The translations under genes and the position numbers were made by a program. Shown piece after piece: positions 1 to 11,646 of a stretch of DNA of 64,000 bases (position 1 is its first letter; every line of letters starts with the position of its first letter). The DNA is taken from contig CM025853.1 of assembly GCA_003952965.2 (NCBI GenBank), positions 16,447,324-16,511,323 of the forward strand, read 5' to 3'. This DNA is from Morella rubra. Taxonomy: Eukaryota; Streptophyta; Magnoliopsida; Fagales; Myricaceae. The notes beneath the pieces were generated by a model. The model searched no databases and was not told the DNA's origin. It was given only the letters and a program-made list of their open reading frames with translations.

Positions 1-691
1 TTTTTATTTACATATTTGAGACATTTGTTTATCTGTGGATATGCAGAAAACTTTGATTACGTTTACGTGTTTTTCTATTGTATTTCTTTTCGACACTTAT
101 ATAAGTAAAATGACCAATATACCCTTTGGTCGTCAAAAATAACGAAATAAGTTGTTTATCAATAAGTAATATAAGAATTAATTAATAAATCATTTTTTAT
201 TTTTCTGTTTTGCAACTAAATACACCGATCCATCGGTGTTATCCGTCGTCGTTTGGGTGCACTAACCGATCGTTTAGTTCACCGATCGATATACGATTAT
301 CGCTAGTTTTTCATCTAACCCTCATTTTTTTAAATAATGTGAGTTTAAATGATTAGAAACATAGAAATATATATTAACAAAGTATGTTAGGATGTATTTA
401 GATTACATAAAAAATATCAAATACATACATTAATTTTTAAGAAAGCATGTATAAGTTGTACATGTTGCATCATAGATGCATTTTGTTTGTGTTAGTATGA
501 GTCAGGTATTAAGATGTTAAAAACTAGTGACATAACGCTTATTTAACACATGATTATAAGTTCATGTTCATGAGTATGTATTAATATGATATTATAACTA
601 AATTAATTTTAATAATTAAGTCATTTGTTAGGCTAAAAACCATTTTTTAATAACTAAATTAATATGATATTATAACTAAATCGATTGCAGA

Positions 692-2027
692 AGCGTATAT
701 TGAGAATGAGTGTTCGACATTTTGTTCCCAAAATTCGAGGGGTCGAAAAGTGTTTAATTGCAGAGATCGAAACTACGATTCTGACGGCGATGGAGATACC
801 AGAAAGGTCATTGATGTGTTCACTCAGAGAATTAGATTGCTAGGGGCTGGAAAAGGACATGACATAGACCAAACAGAGTTCAAGAAAGCTCGGTGGTTTG
901 TGCTGAACAATTGCAAAGGCATCAGCAACTACTTAGAGTAAGTAAAATAAAATTTCATAGTTTTTCTATAATATACAGTCGTTGATTAACCTTATCATTA
1001 CAGTGAACACATGGACGAACTTCGCGCGCAAGGAGTTGGTAACATTTCTCGTATGCATGAGGAACAATTTCCGGATTGGTTCTTAGGGCGAGTAAGTGTT
1101 ATTGACAAATAATTCAAATTAATTTCGTGTCTTTGTTTTTAATGACCTTCTAATATATTGTTGTAGGTTCAAAAATTACGTTCTCAAAATCCATGTACAT
1201 CGATCGATGAATTGTATTCATTGGCACGTGGGCCTGATACACGAGTGATGCGTTATTCTGCATGTGTTATGAACGGATGTAGATATCATACAGTACAACG
1301 GGAAGAACGTCGGAGAACTCAGAACAGTGGTATTGTAGTACCGGGATCACATGAGGGAAATCCAATAGAATTTTACGGAGGCTTGTAGACATTTATGCCA
1401 TGCAATACTTGCGGGGAAATACTGTATATTTGTTTAAGTGTGATTGGTGGGACGTCGGAGATCATCGTGGAATTCGTATCGACGAGAACTTTAAGAGCAT
1501 AAACACTTCCCGACTGTGGTACTTAGAAGATCCATTTGTTTTGGCTAATCAAGCAAGTCAAGTGTTTTATCTAGTTGATAATCTGCATGGACCTACATGG
1601 CGAGTCGTGCAGAAGTTGTCGTGTAGAAATGCATATGACATTCCCGGCCTGGATCCGGATGGTGAAGTTGATGTAAACATTGAATCGGGAGCAGCCATCA
1701 CGAATGAAGCGTATCAAGAGGACGATGCCATTGACTTGTTTATAGACTTCCGACAGTTTAACCTTAATCCACTACGGAGGGATGACGTTACGCCAAACGT
1801 TATCCAAGCTTCTGAGGCAATTGATCGGCGGAAAAAAAGACGTATAGATAGTAATGATGTTTCGGAGGGGGATGAAGCAGAAATTGAAGAGAATACCGAA
1901 GAAAGTGGGGACGAAGATTCGTTCGAAAGTGATAGCGACTCTACTGAGGATGAGGCATCGGGCGATAACGTGCAAGAATCGATTCTGATTAATAATTTCT
2001 TTCATGTATATTTTCTTTCTAATGTTG
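692..2027 (+). pseudogene. TNP2-type CACTA transposase, 3' exons with DUF4216, frameshifted
   Basis: C-terminal half of a TNP2 transposase, the catalytic protein of plant CACTA elements. Three exons are supported by splice sites that restore the frame: 692-937 (donor GTAAGT), 1004-1091 (donor GTAAGTG) and from 1167. The product includes EFKKARWFVLNNC, then MRYSACVMNGCRYHT and RTQNSGIVVPGS. After a frame change it continues with LFKCDWWDV and DPFVLANQASQVFY, the hallmark of the DUF4216 domain. The C-terminus is very acidic (EEDEAE-type runs, about 1860-1970). A one-base loss near 1380 (after EFYG) puts the third exon out of frame, so the gene is broken. The N-terminal tnp2 and DUF4218 parts are outside the window or lost. 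Confidence 0.85.
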
Positions 2028-2112
2028 ATGTTTGCTGAACTATTTTTACTGTTACTGTCTCTTTACCATATCTTTATCGTTTATTTTGTTATGTCACAGC
2101 TTCTACGGTGAA

Positions 2113-3839
2113 ATGAAGCGTGGACGAGAATTTCCTTCAGTTACTTCTGGACAGTTGCATAGTATGAGTCCGATCCCGAGTCCTACCCCGAGCGCTCCTT
2201 CTCCGAGAGTGAATGAAGCATGAGTCAAGGCACGCCACTTGTCCTAGTAGTTGTGCATGTAAGAAATTATTCTAAGTTATATTTCAATTTTTTTAAGTTA
2301 ACGACACTAACTTTGTTAATTTTATTTATGTAGCGACATCAGCTTCTAAACGTGGGCGAGGTAGGACACGTGGAGTCAGTTTGGAGAAGAGTCTTGGTCC
2401 GGGTCCGGGTCCGGAAACTATCGGTGCATATCCCGGAGGGAGAGTGTGGAGGAGTGTCTTCCACTGCTGCCACTCTATCGACGAAGATTGGAATGTTGGT
2501 CCGAGGGCTGATTCCGATCTCAGTTAACAAGTGGGCCGATGTTCCTGCAGAAGTGAAGGAGTACATTATGGATCGGGTGTTGGTATGATTAAACTCGTAA
2601 ACATAGAATTTTTGGTTAAGCATTTCGTTTATCATTGTAATATTGTATGTTTTGGTACTTATGCAGGACCACTTCGACCTTGACTACACCATGAGGACGT
2701 GAGGACGGTGGTCGAGACTATGATGACGGCACGTCGAACGCACCGCAACCGAATGCATGCGTATTTTAAGAAGTTTCCGAGTAAAGAGGCGGCATTGCTG
2801 AAGCCGCACCCTGATACCACAGAAGAACAGTGGAAGGAGTTATGCGATCTGTTCACCAGCGAAGCATTTATGGTACGTGATTACAAAAACTCGTTGCTTA
2901 AATATTACATTCTTTTAATATTTAATTACTTAAAATATCGCAGAAACGAAGCGAGCAAAATAAGAAGAATAGATCAAAGTTGACTGTGAACCACGCTGCT
3001 GGTTCGCGCTCGTTCCAGCGCACACGAGCTTGCATGGTAAGTTAATTATTAAATTATTTTTTATTAATATATTCATTTCTTTGAAATTGTTTGTCAATAA
3101 CTTTATGCTATTTTCATGTAGAAAAATCAAGAAAGTGGCAATATCAATCCTGCAGAGCTGTATAAAAGAATTATACAAACAAAGATGGGATTTGGACCTC
3201 GGAAGGAGCGAGAGAAATTTATGTAAGTCGCTTTCATTTTAATCTACTTTATGTAATTTATGTATAGTTTATCTACTTTAATGTTTCTGGTAATTATTGT
3301 CATTTTTTCAGGAACGGATGGATGCCTTCCAGCGTCAGTGTGATTTAGAAGGGAAGACTTACACCGAAATTGAAGTATATTCCGAGATATTGGGCAAGAA
3401 GTCGGGATATGTTCGGGGATTAGGACGGCGGTTAAGCCTCCGCCTTCATCAACTTTAACTACACAGTCTTCTGATCTACAGCACCAGCTAGCAAAGGCAA
3501 GGGATGAGATAGAGGCGATGAGAGCTGCTAGAGAAAAAGACTTGCAAGAATTTGCGAAGAAGCAAGCTGAGATGGAGGCCACGCTGAGGGACCACCGTGA
3601 GGAGCAGCGGGTGGAGCAGGAGCGCATCCGGTTGGAGCAGGAGGAGGCATGAAAAGGGAGCAAGAGCGCATGCGAGTGGGAAGGAGCGCATGCAAAAGAG
3701 CGCTTACGGCAGAAATATCGAAGGAACTGAGAAGAAAATGTCCTCTGTAATGGAGAAGAAAATGAGCGACATGTCAAAGCGACTATTCAGCCAGTTTGGG
3801 GTTCAAAAAGGTAGATGCATGTATATTGTAATAACTTTT
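2113..3839 (+). pseudogene. Transposase_24 (Ptta/En/Spm, TNPA-like) gene, decayed
   Basis: Second gene of CACTA 1. A Pro/Ser-rich N-terminus (MKRGREFPS..., 2113-2220) is followed by exons encoding ISVNKWADVPAEVKEYI (about 2515-2570), KKFPSKEAALLKPHPD and EEQWKELCDLF (about 2770-2855), AELYKRIIQTKMGFGPRK (about 3153-3206) and MDAFQRQCDLEGKTYTEIEVY (about 3312-3375). That order is typical of the Transposase_24 family. A Glu/Arg/Gln-rich coiled coil (3456-3651) follows, ended by TGA; similar sequence continues in another frame to about 3830. Introns with GTAAGT-like donors separate the exons. TNPA-type proteins bind the subterminal repeats of their element. Several frame breaks make this a pseudogene, though a few may be unrecognised splice junctions. 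Confidence 0.75.
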
Positions 3840-3999
3840 TAATTATGTATTATTACGATATTATTTTCGATTTAATTATGGATCACTATATGTTATTATT
3901 GATGTTTATTAATGTGAGTATTGTATTATTATTATAAAAGTACGTGTTATATAATATTTTCTATTATTATTGTTTAAAAAAAAAAAAAAAAAGATTTTG

Positions 4000-4526
4000 T
4001 TACCACCGTTTGATCGGCATATTCAGCGATCGATCGGTTGTTGTTCAACCGATCGATCGTCCAATACAACTGTTCGATCGTTAATATTAAAATGCCAAAA
4101 TTACTGATCGATCAGTAAAATAAATGATCAATCGTCTATGTGCAAGCGATCAGTCGGTACTATAAGCGATCGATTGGTGTAGAAATAGACGATCGATTCC
4201 TACAAAACCGATCGATCATCAATATACGATTGATCGGTTCATAAATAAGTTCCATCGCTGAATTAAACGACCGATCGTCCATGGCATAACGATCGATCGT
4301 GCTACTTAAGTGATCGATCGCTTATATAAAGCGTCCGATCGTCGTTGCTGAAACGATCGATCGTCTATTTCTTACCATGCGATCGTTAAATGTGTCGATC
4401 AATCACCAATACGTAACCGATCGATCGTCAATACGTACCATTCGATCATCTCAAATGTATACCGATCGATCACTTTCCAATCGATCCATCACTTCGTTTT
4501 CACCGATCGTCACAATTACCGATCGA
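4000..4526. repeat. Subterminal GATCGATCG array of CACTA 1
   Basis: More than twenty copies of a palindromic core, (A/C)CGATCGATCG or close variants, occur in both orientations over about 520 bases with no coding sequence. The position, just inside the terminus, matches the subterminal repetitive region of CACTA elements, where the TNPA-like protein binds. A smaller cluster of the same motif lies far inside the element, near 225-300. Confidence 0.8.
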
Positions 4527-4711
4527 TCAGTAAGTTAGTGACGAAAATTTCCATCACTAAAAACTTTTCGTGACAAAATTCGGGTTTCGTCACGAAATAC
4601 ATTTGTGATGCTCATTCGCTGACGGAGCTCGTGACAAAAAAATTTCGTCACTAATACTTTTAGTGACGAAATATTGACTTTTAGTGACAAAATTTTTTGT
4701 CAATAAAAGTC

Positions 4712-4726
4712 AATTTTTTTGTAGTG
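4712..4726 (-). repeat. Right terminal inverted repeat of CACTA 1
   Basis: Reads CACTACAAAAAAATT on the minus strand. The preceding 170 bases repeat GTGACGAAA/GTGACAAAA in both orientations (4530-4700). The host sequence resumes at 4727 with CTT, inside an intron of a receptor-kinase gene. Confidence 0.85.
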
Positions 4727-4745
4727 CTTCTTTGTTCCCTTCCAG

Positions 4746-5083
4746 GCTTTATAAGCATAGATTGCGGGTTACCACAAAATACTAGCTATCAAGAGGAGAC
4801 AATATTAGGCATAAATTACATTCCAGACACCACCTTCGTACACATCGGTTTAAGTAGGTGCATATCACCAGAAATCAAAGATACTAAGAAACAGTATGTA
4901 TGGCATCTCAGAAGCTTTCCTGAAGGAATCCGGAACTGTTACACCATTAACAACATCACGGGAGGTAACAAATATTTGATCGGAGCAGTCTTCCTGTACG
5001 GAAATTATGATGGCGAAGACAAATTACCAGAATTCGATCTGCATCTGGGAGCAAATTATATGTGGGATACGGTCAAATTCACA
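4746..5083 (+). pseudogene. Malectin-like receptor kinase, orphan exon 2
   Basis: The exon begins after a pyrimidine tract and AG (CCCTTCCAG, ending 4745) and ends at a GTATGA donor (5084). It encodes GFISIDCGLPQNTSYQEE and continues through YIPDTTFVHIG, LRSFPEGIRNCYT and HLGANYMWDTVKF. This is the N-terminal half of the malectin-like ectodomain of LRR/malectin receptor kinases, a cell-surface carbohydrate-binding-type domain. Family members have a signal-peptide exon before this one and LRR, transmembrane and kinase exons after it. Neither is present: transposon CACTA 1 ends 19 bases upstream, and the chitinase tandem array begins 12 bases downstream. An open frame runs from the CACTA terminus through the old intron into the exon, but with no ATG. 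Confidence 0.85.
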
Positions 5084-6610
5084 GTATGAAATAAATATTG
5101 TCGTAACATACTGGTCACACCCAAATATCTCTCTCTGTATATATATACCGAGTCATACAGCTAGCCTTAAAGGAGTGTAGTTGAACGTCTACTGAACACA
5201 ACTTCATCGGATTATATATTTACTAATAACTCGAGAATTAAGTAAGGCGAGTTTACCTCGTCAATGTTTTGTTATCATAACATGCCACAAATGATCTATA
5301 TTATAAGATTTTTCTTATTTATTTTTGGGGGTAAGTACTGCATTAATGCTCTTGATATGCAGGATTACCTGGTCAACCGTACTGATGACTCGTCGTAGTA
5401 TCATCCAAGTTAAAGAAGCGATCATGCACAGGTCAATTAGCAGATTTTAATTAGTTCAGCTTGATTATCATAACAACAATGATAAATAAAAATAATCATA
5501 ACAAATGATGATGATGACAACAACAACAACAATATATAGGAATATATAGGAGCAAAACTTACATGATATATATAGGAATTACCAAGAACTTATGACGCCT
5601 AGTTGGGTTTAGTCAGAGATGAAGCCAGGAAGAGAGTAGCCCCCTCAAGCAAAAAAAAACCAGACTATTTTTAAGGCTTTAATTTGATGGTTTTTTTAAA
5701 ACAATTTCTTATTTTTTATTTATTTTGACCCTGCAGCTCCAAAATGCTCTAATTTTATGTAATGGGCCGCACAATATATAGTAAATTCTCAGATTCGTCC
5801 TATTCGTGTATTAATATTATTGAAGAGACGTATAATATATATATATATAATGTGAGTTAGAAGAAAATTCACATGATTCGATCGGTCACGAACTAATTCA
5901 TATGTCATGTCTGGGGCTTAATGAAATAAATTATTGGTTTCCTAAGATCTCGGGATATATGGTACGTTGATCAATCTAGGGTACGGATTTCATCCTAAAG
6001 ATTCCATCCTAAGATATTATAAGAAGGGGTCAAGATTTAAAAAAATAAATTTAATGGCTGAGTTAAGCAGAATTTTCAATCTATACTAACCTTTAATTAA
6101 TGGATGAAGCAGAATTTTCAATTTTCTTAGCCTGATTCAATCAAACAAACTCGAGACGCTGTACACTCCTCTATAGTGGTACTATCCACTTTCACACACC
6201 TCAAATATATATTGAAACCTCCAGTTCCTCTCCCCTGCCCATGTACACAACCTGGAACGCCTATCAATCCCCTGACTGGGGTTTGATCCTGATCTCTACC
6301 TCTATGCTATTCCCCAATAGGAACTAATTATTAATCAAAAGATCAAATTTTTATACCTACTAGAACACCTGTGATCAGGAGGACATGCATATTGATCAAA
6401 CCAATTAAAATATAGTTAAGAGAGCTATCAGATCAAGGCTGCGGTTATACAATGATATATAGTTCTCCTATATCCTTTCATATTTTTTCTAAGCTGGACG
6501 CAATTTGATCCTCAAATTTTCCAACTAAATAAATTAGTTGGCACTTTATTTATTATATTTATTTCATACAACTATATCCAATCAAGAATCCAAGAAAGTA
6601 AACGTGTATC

Positions 6611-7903
6611 CTAGCAACTTAGATTGTCACCGGTAGTTACACCGAATTGGTTACAATATTGAGTGTAATACTCGATACGAGATTGGACAGCAGCAGAGTT
6701 TCCACCATTACATTCAACCGCACCGTTAATTGCTCGAATTGTTGCCCCAAACCCTTGACTTACGACTTGGTGAACATTATTCATCCAAAACCACAAGGCG
6801 GTCTTAAATGAAATAAGAGGGTCTGTGGCCACAGTTCCTGGAGAGTTTAATCCGTCAAATCCAATGTTATTTCCGGCTGCTCCGTAATTGTAGTTCCATG
6901 TTAGCTGAAGTGGTCCACGACCGTAATATTGTTGGCTAGGGTTGCATGGATATTGTGTGTTGCTCGCATCGCAATAGTTGTGTGATGCACCATTTGTCTC
7001 TTCAATGTAGCAAAAAGCTGCCAAGAACAAAACATTTTGCTTCAAGTTTCAGGTAATTAAAACGTTGTTGTTCTTTTCCCTCTTTAATAGCTCAACTACC
7101 TAACTAGAAGTCACAATATGTATAATTGACTAAAAGTATAACCTTCACTTACCATTTAATTAAGTCTGTGTTTGGATGCCTAAAAAAAAAAATTTGTATT
7201 GGAGATAGTGCAGATTTTATTTGGTTTTTAAAAAAGTGGAGAGAAATAATTTGGTATAATTTTTTTTTATAAGAATTGTATTGGAGTTTATGAAAAAAGT
7301 ATAAAAGTTTGTGAAAAGGGTATTATAGTTTGATAGATGGTTTTGACGTTTGTGAAAAAGTCATTGTAAAAAAATTCTCAAATTTTTTTTTGCCTTGCCA
7401 AATAAATTTTTAAAAAATCATGTTCAAAAAGTAATGAAGTAGCTAGTGCAATATAATCATTTATGTCAAAAGAAGTAATGGAAGATCTTACATCCAGTCT
7501 CATGCGTGACATGGGCAAAGAAAGCTGCAATCTCACGCTTGGAATCATCAGTAGAATCATCTTGGCCAAATTGATTATAGGAATTGAGAGCATTAAGAAA
7601 TGCTGTTCTTGTGTAGAAGTTCCTCCCCGGACAATCTCCACTGACTTGATTAAGTATTGTGTTAAAGAAATCATCTGTCACGATATCGGAGACTGAAACA
7701 CCATTGGTACTAGGCGTTGAAGGGGAAGAATAACAGGGGCCTCCTTTGCACCCCTTGCCGCAGTAGGCGTCCCCAGTGCCACAATAGCCGTACTGACTGC
7801 AACATAGGTTTGCCGCACAACCGCAGCTTTGAGCCTTCACATACGCGGACATCGCCCTTACTAAGATTACAATTAGAAGGAGGGTTTGAAGGTTCTTTCT
7901 CAT
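6611..7903 (-). CDS. Class IV endochitinase (GH19) with one hevein domain, gene A
   Basis: Secreted chitinase that cleaves beta-1,4-GlcNAc chains. Exon 1 is 7903-7492 and exon 2 is 7017-6611; the 474-base intron has GT (7491-7490) and AG (7019-7018) ends, and the phases match (412 + 407 bases, 272 residues). Residues 1-25 are a signal peptide ending VKAQ, and 26-60 are a hevein domain with eight cysteines ([16 protein letters not shown]). A short PSTPSTNG linker leads into the GH19 domain. The two expected catalytic acids are Glu135 in HETG and Glu144 in [22 protein letters not shown] and FKTALWFWM are also present. The length fits class IV (about 270). The original ATG at 7918-7916 (MVAV, as in B and C) is out of frame through a one-base loss, so MRKN at 7903 is the usable start and still gives a good signal peptide. 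Confidence 0.9.
7165..7432. repeat. AT-rich insertion in the intron of chitinase A
   Basis: The introns of A and B hold about 250 extra bases that start with GTTTGGATGCC and end with TTGCCTTGCCAAATAAAT (B: GAGCCATGCCAAATAAAT). The ends are weak inverted repeats of each other (TTTGGATGCC / TTTGGCATGGC), and the interior is rich in GTGAAAAAG/TTTGGTATAAT text. The intron of C (31390-31694) lacks this block. It looks like a small non-autonomous element that was present before A and B separated; I could not fix the family or a target duplication. Confidence 0.4.
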
Positions 7904-7980
7904 GCTACGGCAACCATCTTGGGAAGATGTGAAGAAGGAAGAAAATGATGTGTGATACCGAAGCAATGCTGAAGTTTCGT

Positions 7981-8121
7981 ACTTATAGGACAAATATAAG
8001 GTGGGAAAACCCAGTTCGTAACTATGCTCTCTTGGAGGCGTGTACGGTACGCCGCTACGCGTCTTGTTGCATGTGGACCTTGACTTTCTCTCTCTTCCTC
8101 TAAGCTGCTAGACTTTTGACT
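7981..8121 (-). promoter_or_regulatory. Chitinase A promoter: TATA box and paired W-boxes
   Basis: On the minus strand CTATAAGT (7988-7981) lies about 80 bases upstream of the start codon and serves as a TATA box. Two TTGACT cores, the WRKY-factor W-box, lie on the plus strand at 8080-8085 and 8116-8121. The same TATA and the same pair, at 36-37 base spacing, occur upstream of B and C. This fits pathogen or elicitor induction, but that is inferred. Confidence 0.55.
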
Positions 8122-11100
8122 CGCTCATATCTAATTCTGGTCCAACTTGTTCTGTTCTTGAGCGCGATAACTTGCACGTTTTGTACCATAAATTTCAAAG
8201 GCTAATTAATCTTGTCTTGGCACCTTGCTACCACGTCTAAGTGCCGAATGGTGCGACGCTGCGGGAGGTAATAATTCTTAGCAACTTCCTCTTCACCAAA
8301 CCCTGTACGATGTTCTTTAAAGTATTTGGGTCAATGTAAATGGGAGCTGATGAATCCAGCGGACCTGGGCCAGGATTTGCCCTCCCAAGTTAAAGAAGTA
8401 GTACTGGTTCTGTTCCGCGGGCCAAGCAGTACTTAATTAATTTTCCCTTCATTATTTGAATTTCTTAAGCTTTGGACTACTTCGACGAACAACTCTAAGC
8501 GGGTCTTTATATGAAGTTATGAACCAGTCGAAGGTCCTATCTTACTTCTAGGTATCGCTTCTTTGAATCAATCAGCAAGACACAGAATAATATATAGTAA
8601 TTAACACTGGGTCGATTAAGATCAGTTACGTTCGTTTGACCCTCCATATTATAAACCTCCTTTTGCCCTGTAGTTTTAGACTTTTTCTTTCTTAGCGTCT
8701 GAAATTAATGCATTAAGCATATCCCAAATATCCGAAGATTCTGGTTTCAGAATTAATTCATCAATTTGTGGGTTGATTTTACCCGGCACATGAGACTCAA
8801 ATATTTCAATATTTAAGAATATATGTTAGTTGTCGTAAACTACCGGTCACACCCAAATTATATCTATGTATATATATACCGAGTCATACAGCTAGCCTTA
8901 AAGGCGTGTAGTTGAACGTCTACTGAACACAACTTCATCGGATTATATATTTACTAATAACTCAAGAATTAAGTAAGGCGAGTTTACCTCGTCAATGTTC
9001 TTTGTTATCATAAAATACCACAAATGTTTTATATAATAAGATTTTTCTTACTTATTTTTGGGGTGAGTGCATTAATGCTCTAGATATTCATGATTACCTG
9101 GTCGACCGTATACTGATGACTTGTCGTAGTATCATCCAAGTTAAAGAAGCGATCGATCACAGGTCAATTAGCAGATTTTAATTAGTTCAGCTCGATTATC
9201 ATAACAACGTACAACAACAATATATAGGAATAGGAGTAAAACTGACATGATATATATATATATGAATTACGACAAGAACTTAATTATGACGCCTAGTTGG
9301 GTTTAGTCAGAGACGAAGCCAGGGGGAGAGTAGCTAGCGAGCTAGCCGTGGCCCCCAGCCCCCTCAATTGGCAAAAAACCAGCCTATTTTTAAGGTTTTA
9401 ATTCTATGATTTTTTTTTTAACAATTTCTTATGTTTTATTTATGGGCCGCACAATAGTCAGTTCTGATCAGATTCATCCCTATGTGTATTAATATTATTG
9501 AAGAGATATATATATAGCCGAATATCTTAGGAAACCAATAATTTATTTCATTACGGAACCTGACATGACATATGAATTAGTTTGTGACCGATCACGTGAA
9601 TTTTCTTGTAATTAAAGTTTCCTAAGATCTCGGGCTATATGGTACGTAGATCAATCTACACTAACCTTTAATTAATGGATCAAGCAGAATTTTCAATTTT
9701 CTTAGCCTGATTTCAATCAAACAAACTAATTGAGACATTGTGTACACTCCTGTATGGTGGTACTATCCGCTTTCAAACACCTCAAATATATATTGAAACC
9801 TCCATGGTTCGTCTCCCCTGCCCATGTACACAACCTTGGAACGCCTATCAATCCCCTGACTGAGGTTTGATCCTGATCACTACCTCTATGCTATTCCCCA
9901 ATATATAGGAACTAATCAAAAGATCCAATTTTTATACCTGCTAGAACACCTGTGATCAGGAGGACATGCATATTGTTCAAACCAATTAAAATATAGTTAA
10001 GAGAGCTATCAGAAGTCCATCAAGGCTGCGGTTATAAAATGATATATAGTTCTCCTGTATCCTTTCATATTTTTTCTAAGCCGGACGCAAATTGATCCCC
10101 AATTTTTCCAAGTAAATAAATTAGTTGGCACTTTATTTATTATATTTATTTCATACAACAATATCCAATCAAGGATCCAAGAAAGTAAACGTGTATCCTA
10201 GCAACTTAGATTAACACCAGTAGCTACACCGAATTGGTTCCAATATTGAGTGTAATACTGGATACGAGATTGAACAGCAGCAAAGTTTCCACCATTACAT
10301 TCAACCGCACCGTTAATTGCTCGAATTGCAGACCCTTGACTTACGACTTGGGGAACATTATTCATCCAAAACCACAAGGTGGTCTTAAACGAAATAAGAG
10401 GGTCTGTGGCCATAGTTTCTGGAGAGTTTAATCCGTCAAATCCAATGATGTTTCCGGCTGCTCCATAATTGTAGTTCCATGTTAGCTGAAGTGGTCCACG
10501 ACCGTAATATTGTTGGCTAGGGTTGCATGGATATTGTGTGTTGCTCGCATCGCAATAGTTGTGTGATGCACCATTTATCTCTTCAATGTAGCAAAAAGCT
10601 GCCAAAAACAAAACATTTTGCTTCAATTATCAGGTAATTAAGACGTTGTTATTCTTTTCCCTCTTTAATAGCTCAACTACCTGACTAGAAGTCATAATAT
10701 GTATAATTGACTAAAAGTATAACATTCAGTACTTGCCATTTAATTAAGTCTGTGGTTGGATGCCTATAAAAAAAAAAAATTGTATTGGAGATAGTGCAGA
10801 TTTTATTTGGGTTTTTAAAAAAGTGGAGAAATTAATAATTTGGTATAATTTTTTTATAAGAAAGGAATTTGTTTATGAAAAAAGTTTGTGAAAAAGGTGT
10901 TGTCGTTTGAGAGATGGTTTTGACGTTTGTGCAAAAAGTAATTGTAAAAAAATTCTCAAAAAATTTTGAGCCATGCCAAATAAATTTTTTAAAAATCATG
11001 TTCAAAAAGTAATGAAGTAGTGCAATCATTTATGTCAAAAGAAGTAGTGGAAGATCTTACATCCAGTCTCATGCGTGACATGGGCAAAGAAAACTGCAAT

Positions 11101-11338
11101 CTCATGCTAAGAATCATCAGTAGAACCATCTTGGCCGAATTGATTATAAGAATTGAGAGAATTAAGTAATGTTGTTCTTGTGTAGAAGTTCCTCCCCAGA
11201 CAATCTCCACTGGCCTGATTAAGTATTGTGTTAAAGAAATCATCTGTCACGATATTAGAGACCGAAACACCATTGGTACTAGGCGTGAAGGGGATGAATA
11301 ACAGGGGCCTCCTTTGCACCCCTTGCCGTAGTAGGCAT

Positions 11339-11555
11339 TATTGACGTTAGTTATTTTCCAGCTATTAAGTCTTCTGGTAGTTGTATTAACAAAGTTAGTT
11401 ACTTATCTGTAGTTGGTATATAAACAGCTTTTTACTTATCGCGTAAGTAGATTATCATTTTCTATACGATCAGAAAATAATTCTCAAAAGCTCTCTTGTG
11501 TTCATACGAACTTCTCTCTCAATCTTGTGTCCATCACCAAACACTGATTTCTACA
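11339..11555 (+). repeat. Copia 5' LTR
   Basis: 217 bases, paired with 17356-17574. It contains GGTATATAAACAGC (TATA-like promoter) and ends ACTGATTTCTACA. The primer-binding site follows directly. Confidence 0.92.
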
Positions 11556-11566
11556 TGGTATCAGAG
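11556..11566 (+). promoter_or_regulatory. Copia primer-binding site (initiator tRNA-Met)
   Basis: TGGTATCAGAG immediately follows the LTR. It is complementary to the 3' end of plant initiator tRNA-Met, the usual copia primer. Confidence 0.85.
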
Positions 11567-11646
11567 GAAGAAATAATCGTTTCCTGCTGAAATTCCGCAC
11601 TTTATTTTCTTGATTCCTTGACGAAATCACAACTGTGATTAACTTG

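Larger units (their letters stand above)
1..4726 (+). mobile_element. CACTA (En/Spm) DNA transposon 1, 3' part
   Basis: The right end is seen directly: the sequence closes with ...TTTTTTTGTAGTG at 4726, the reverse complement of CACTACAAAAAAA. Inside, read on the plus strand, are the remains of the two genes typical of plant CACTA elements: the 3' half of a TNP2-type transposase (692-2027) and a Transposase_24 (Ptta/En/Spm) gene (2113-3839). A GATCGATCG-rich subterminal block and GTGACGAAA-type repeats follow. The left end lies before base 1. Bases 1-690 hold no recognisable exon; they are AT-rich and look like intron, apart from a small cluster of GATCGAT motifs near 225-300. Frameshifts in both genes suggest the copy is no longer autonomous. 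Confidence 0.9.
5095..8831. repeat. Tandem unit A of the chitinase array (about 3.7 kb)
   Basis: First of three head-to-tail units. It starts near GTCGTAACATACTGGTCAC and ends where GTCGTAAACTACCGGTCAC begins unit B. The order in each unit is: 3' flank with TATATATATACCGAGTCATAC, a CTTAAAGG..GTGTAGTTGAACGTC stretch, an AT microsatellite, CCTCTATAGTGGTACTATCC-like text, the chitinase on the minus strand, its promoter, then GTGGGTTGATTTTA. Bases 5095-6610 (3' flank) and 8125-8831 (upstream) hold no gene that I can see. Confidence 0.85.

Noticed and set aside
1772..2005. Minus-strand ORF within the TNP2 gene
   Set aside because: Antisense of the acidic C-terminus of the transposase.
3244..3777. 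177-residue Cys/Ser-rich ORF on the minus strand
   Set aside because: Antisense of the Transposase_24 coiled coil (Glu/Gln/Arg codons read backwards give Ser/Cys/Leu).
4005..4525. CRISPR-like or satellite array
   Set aside because: Spacing is irregular and the motif is palindromic in both orientations next to a CACTA end; a subterminal repeat explains it.
7463..7932. Plus-strand ORFs opposite chitinase A exon 1
   Set aside because: Antisense of the chitinase exon, recurring identically opposite B and C.
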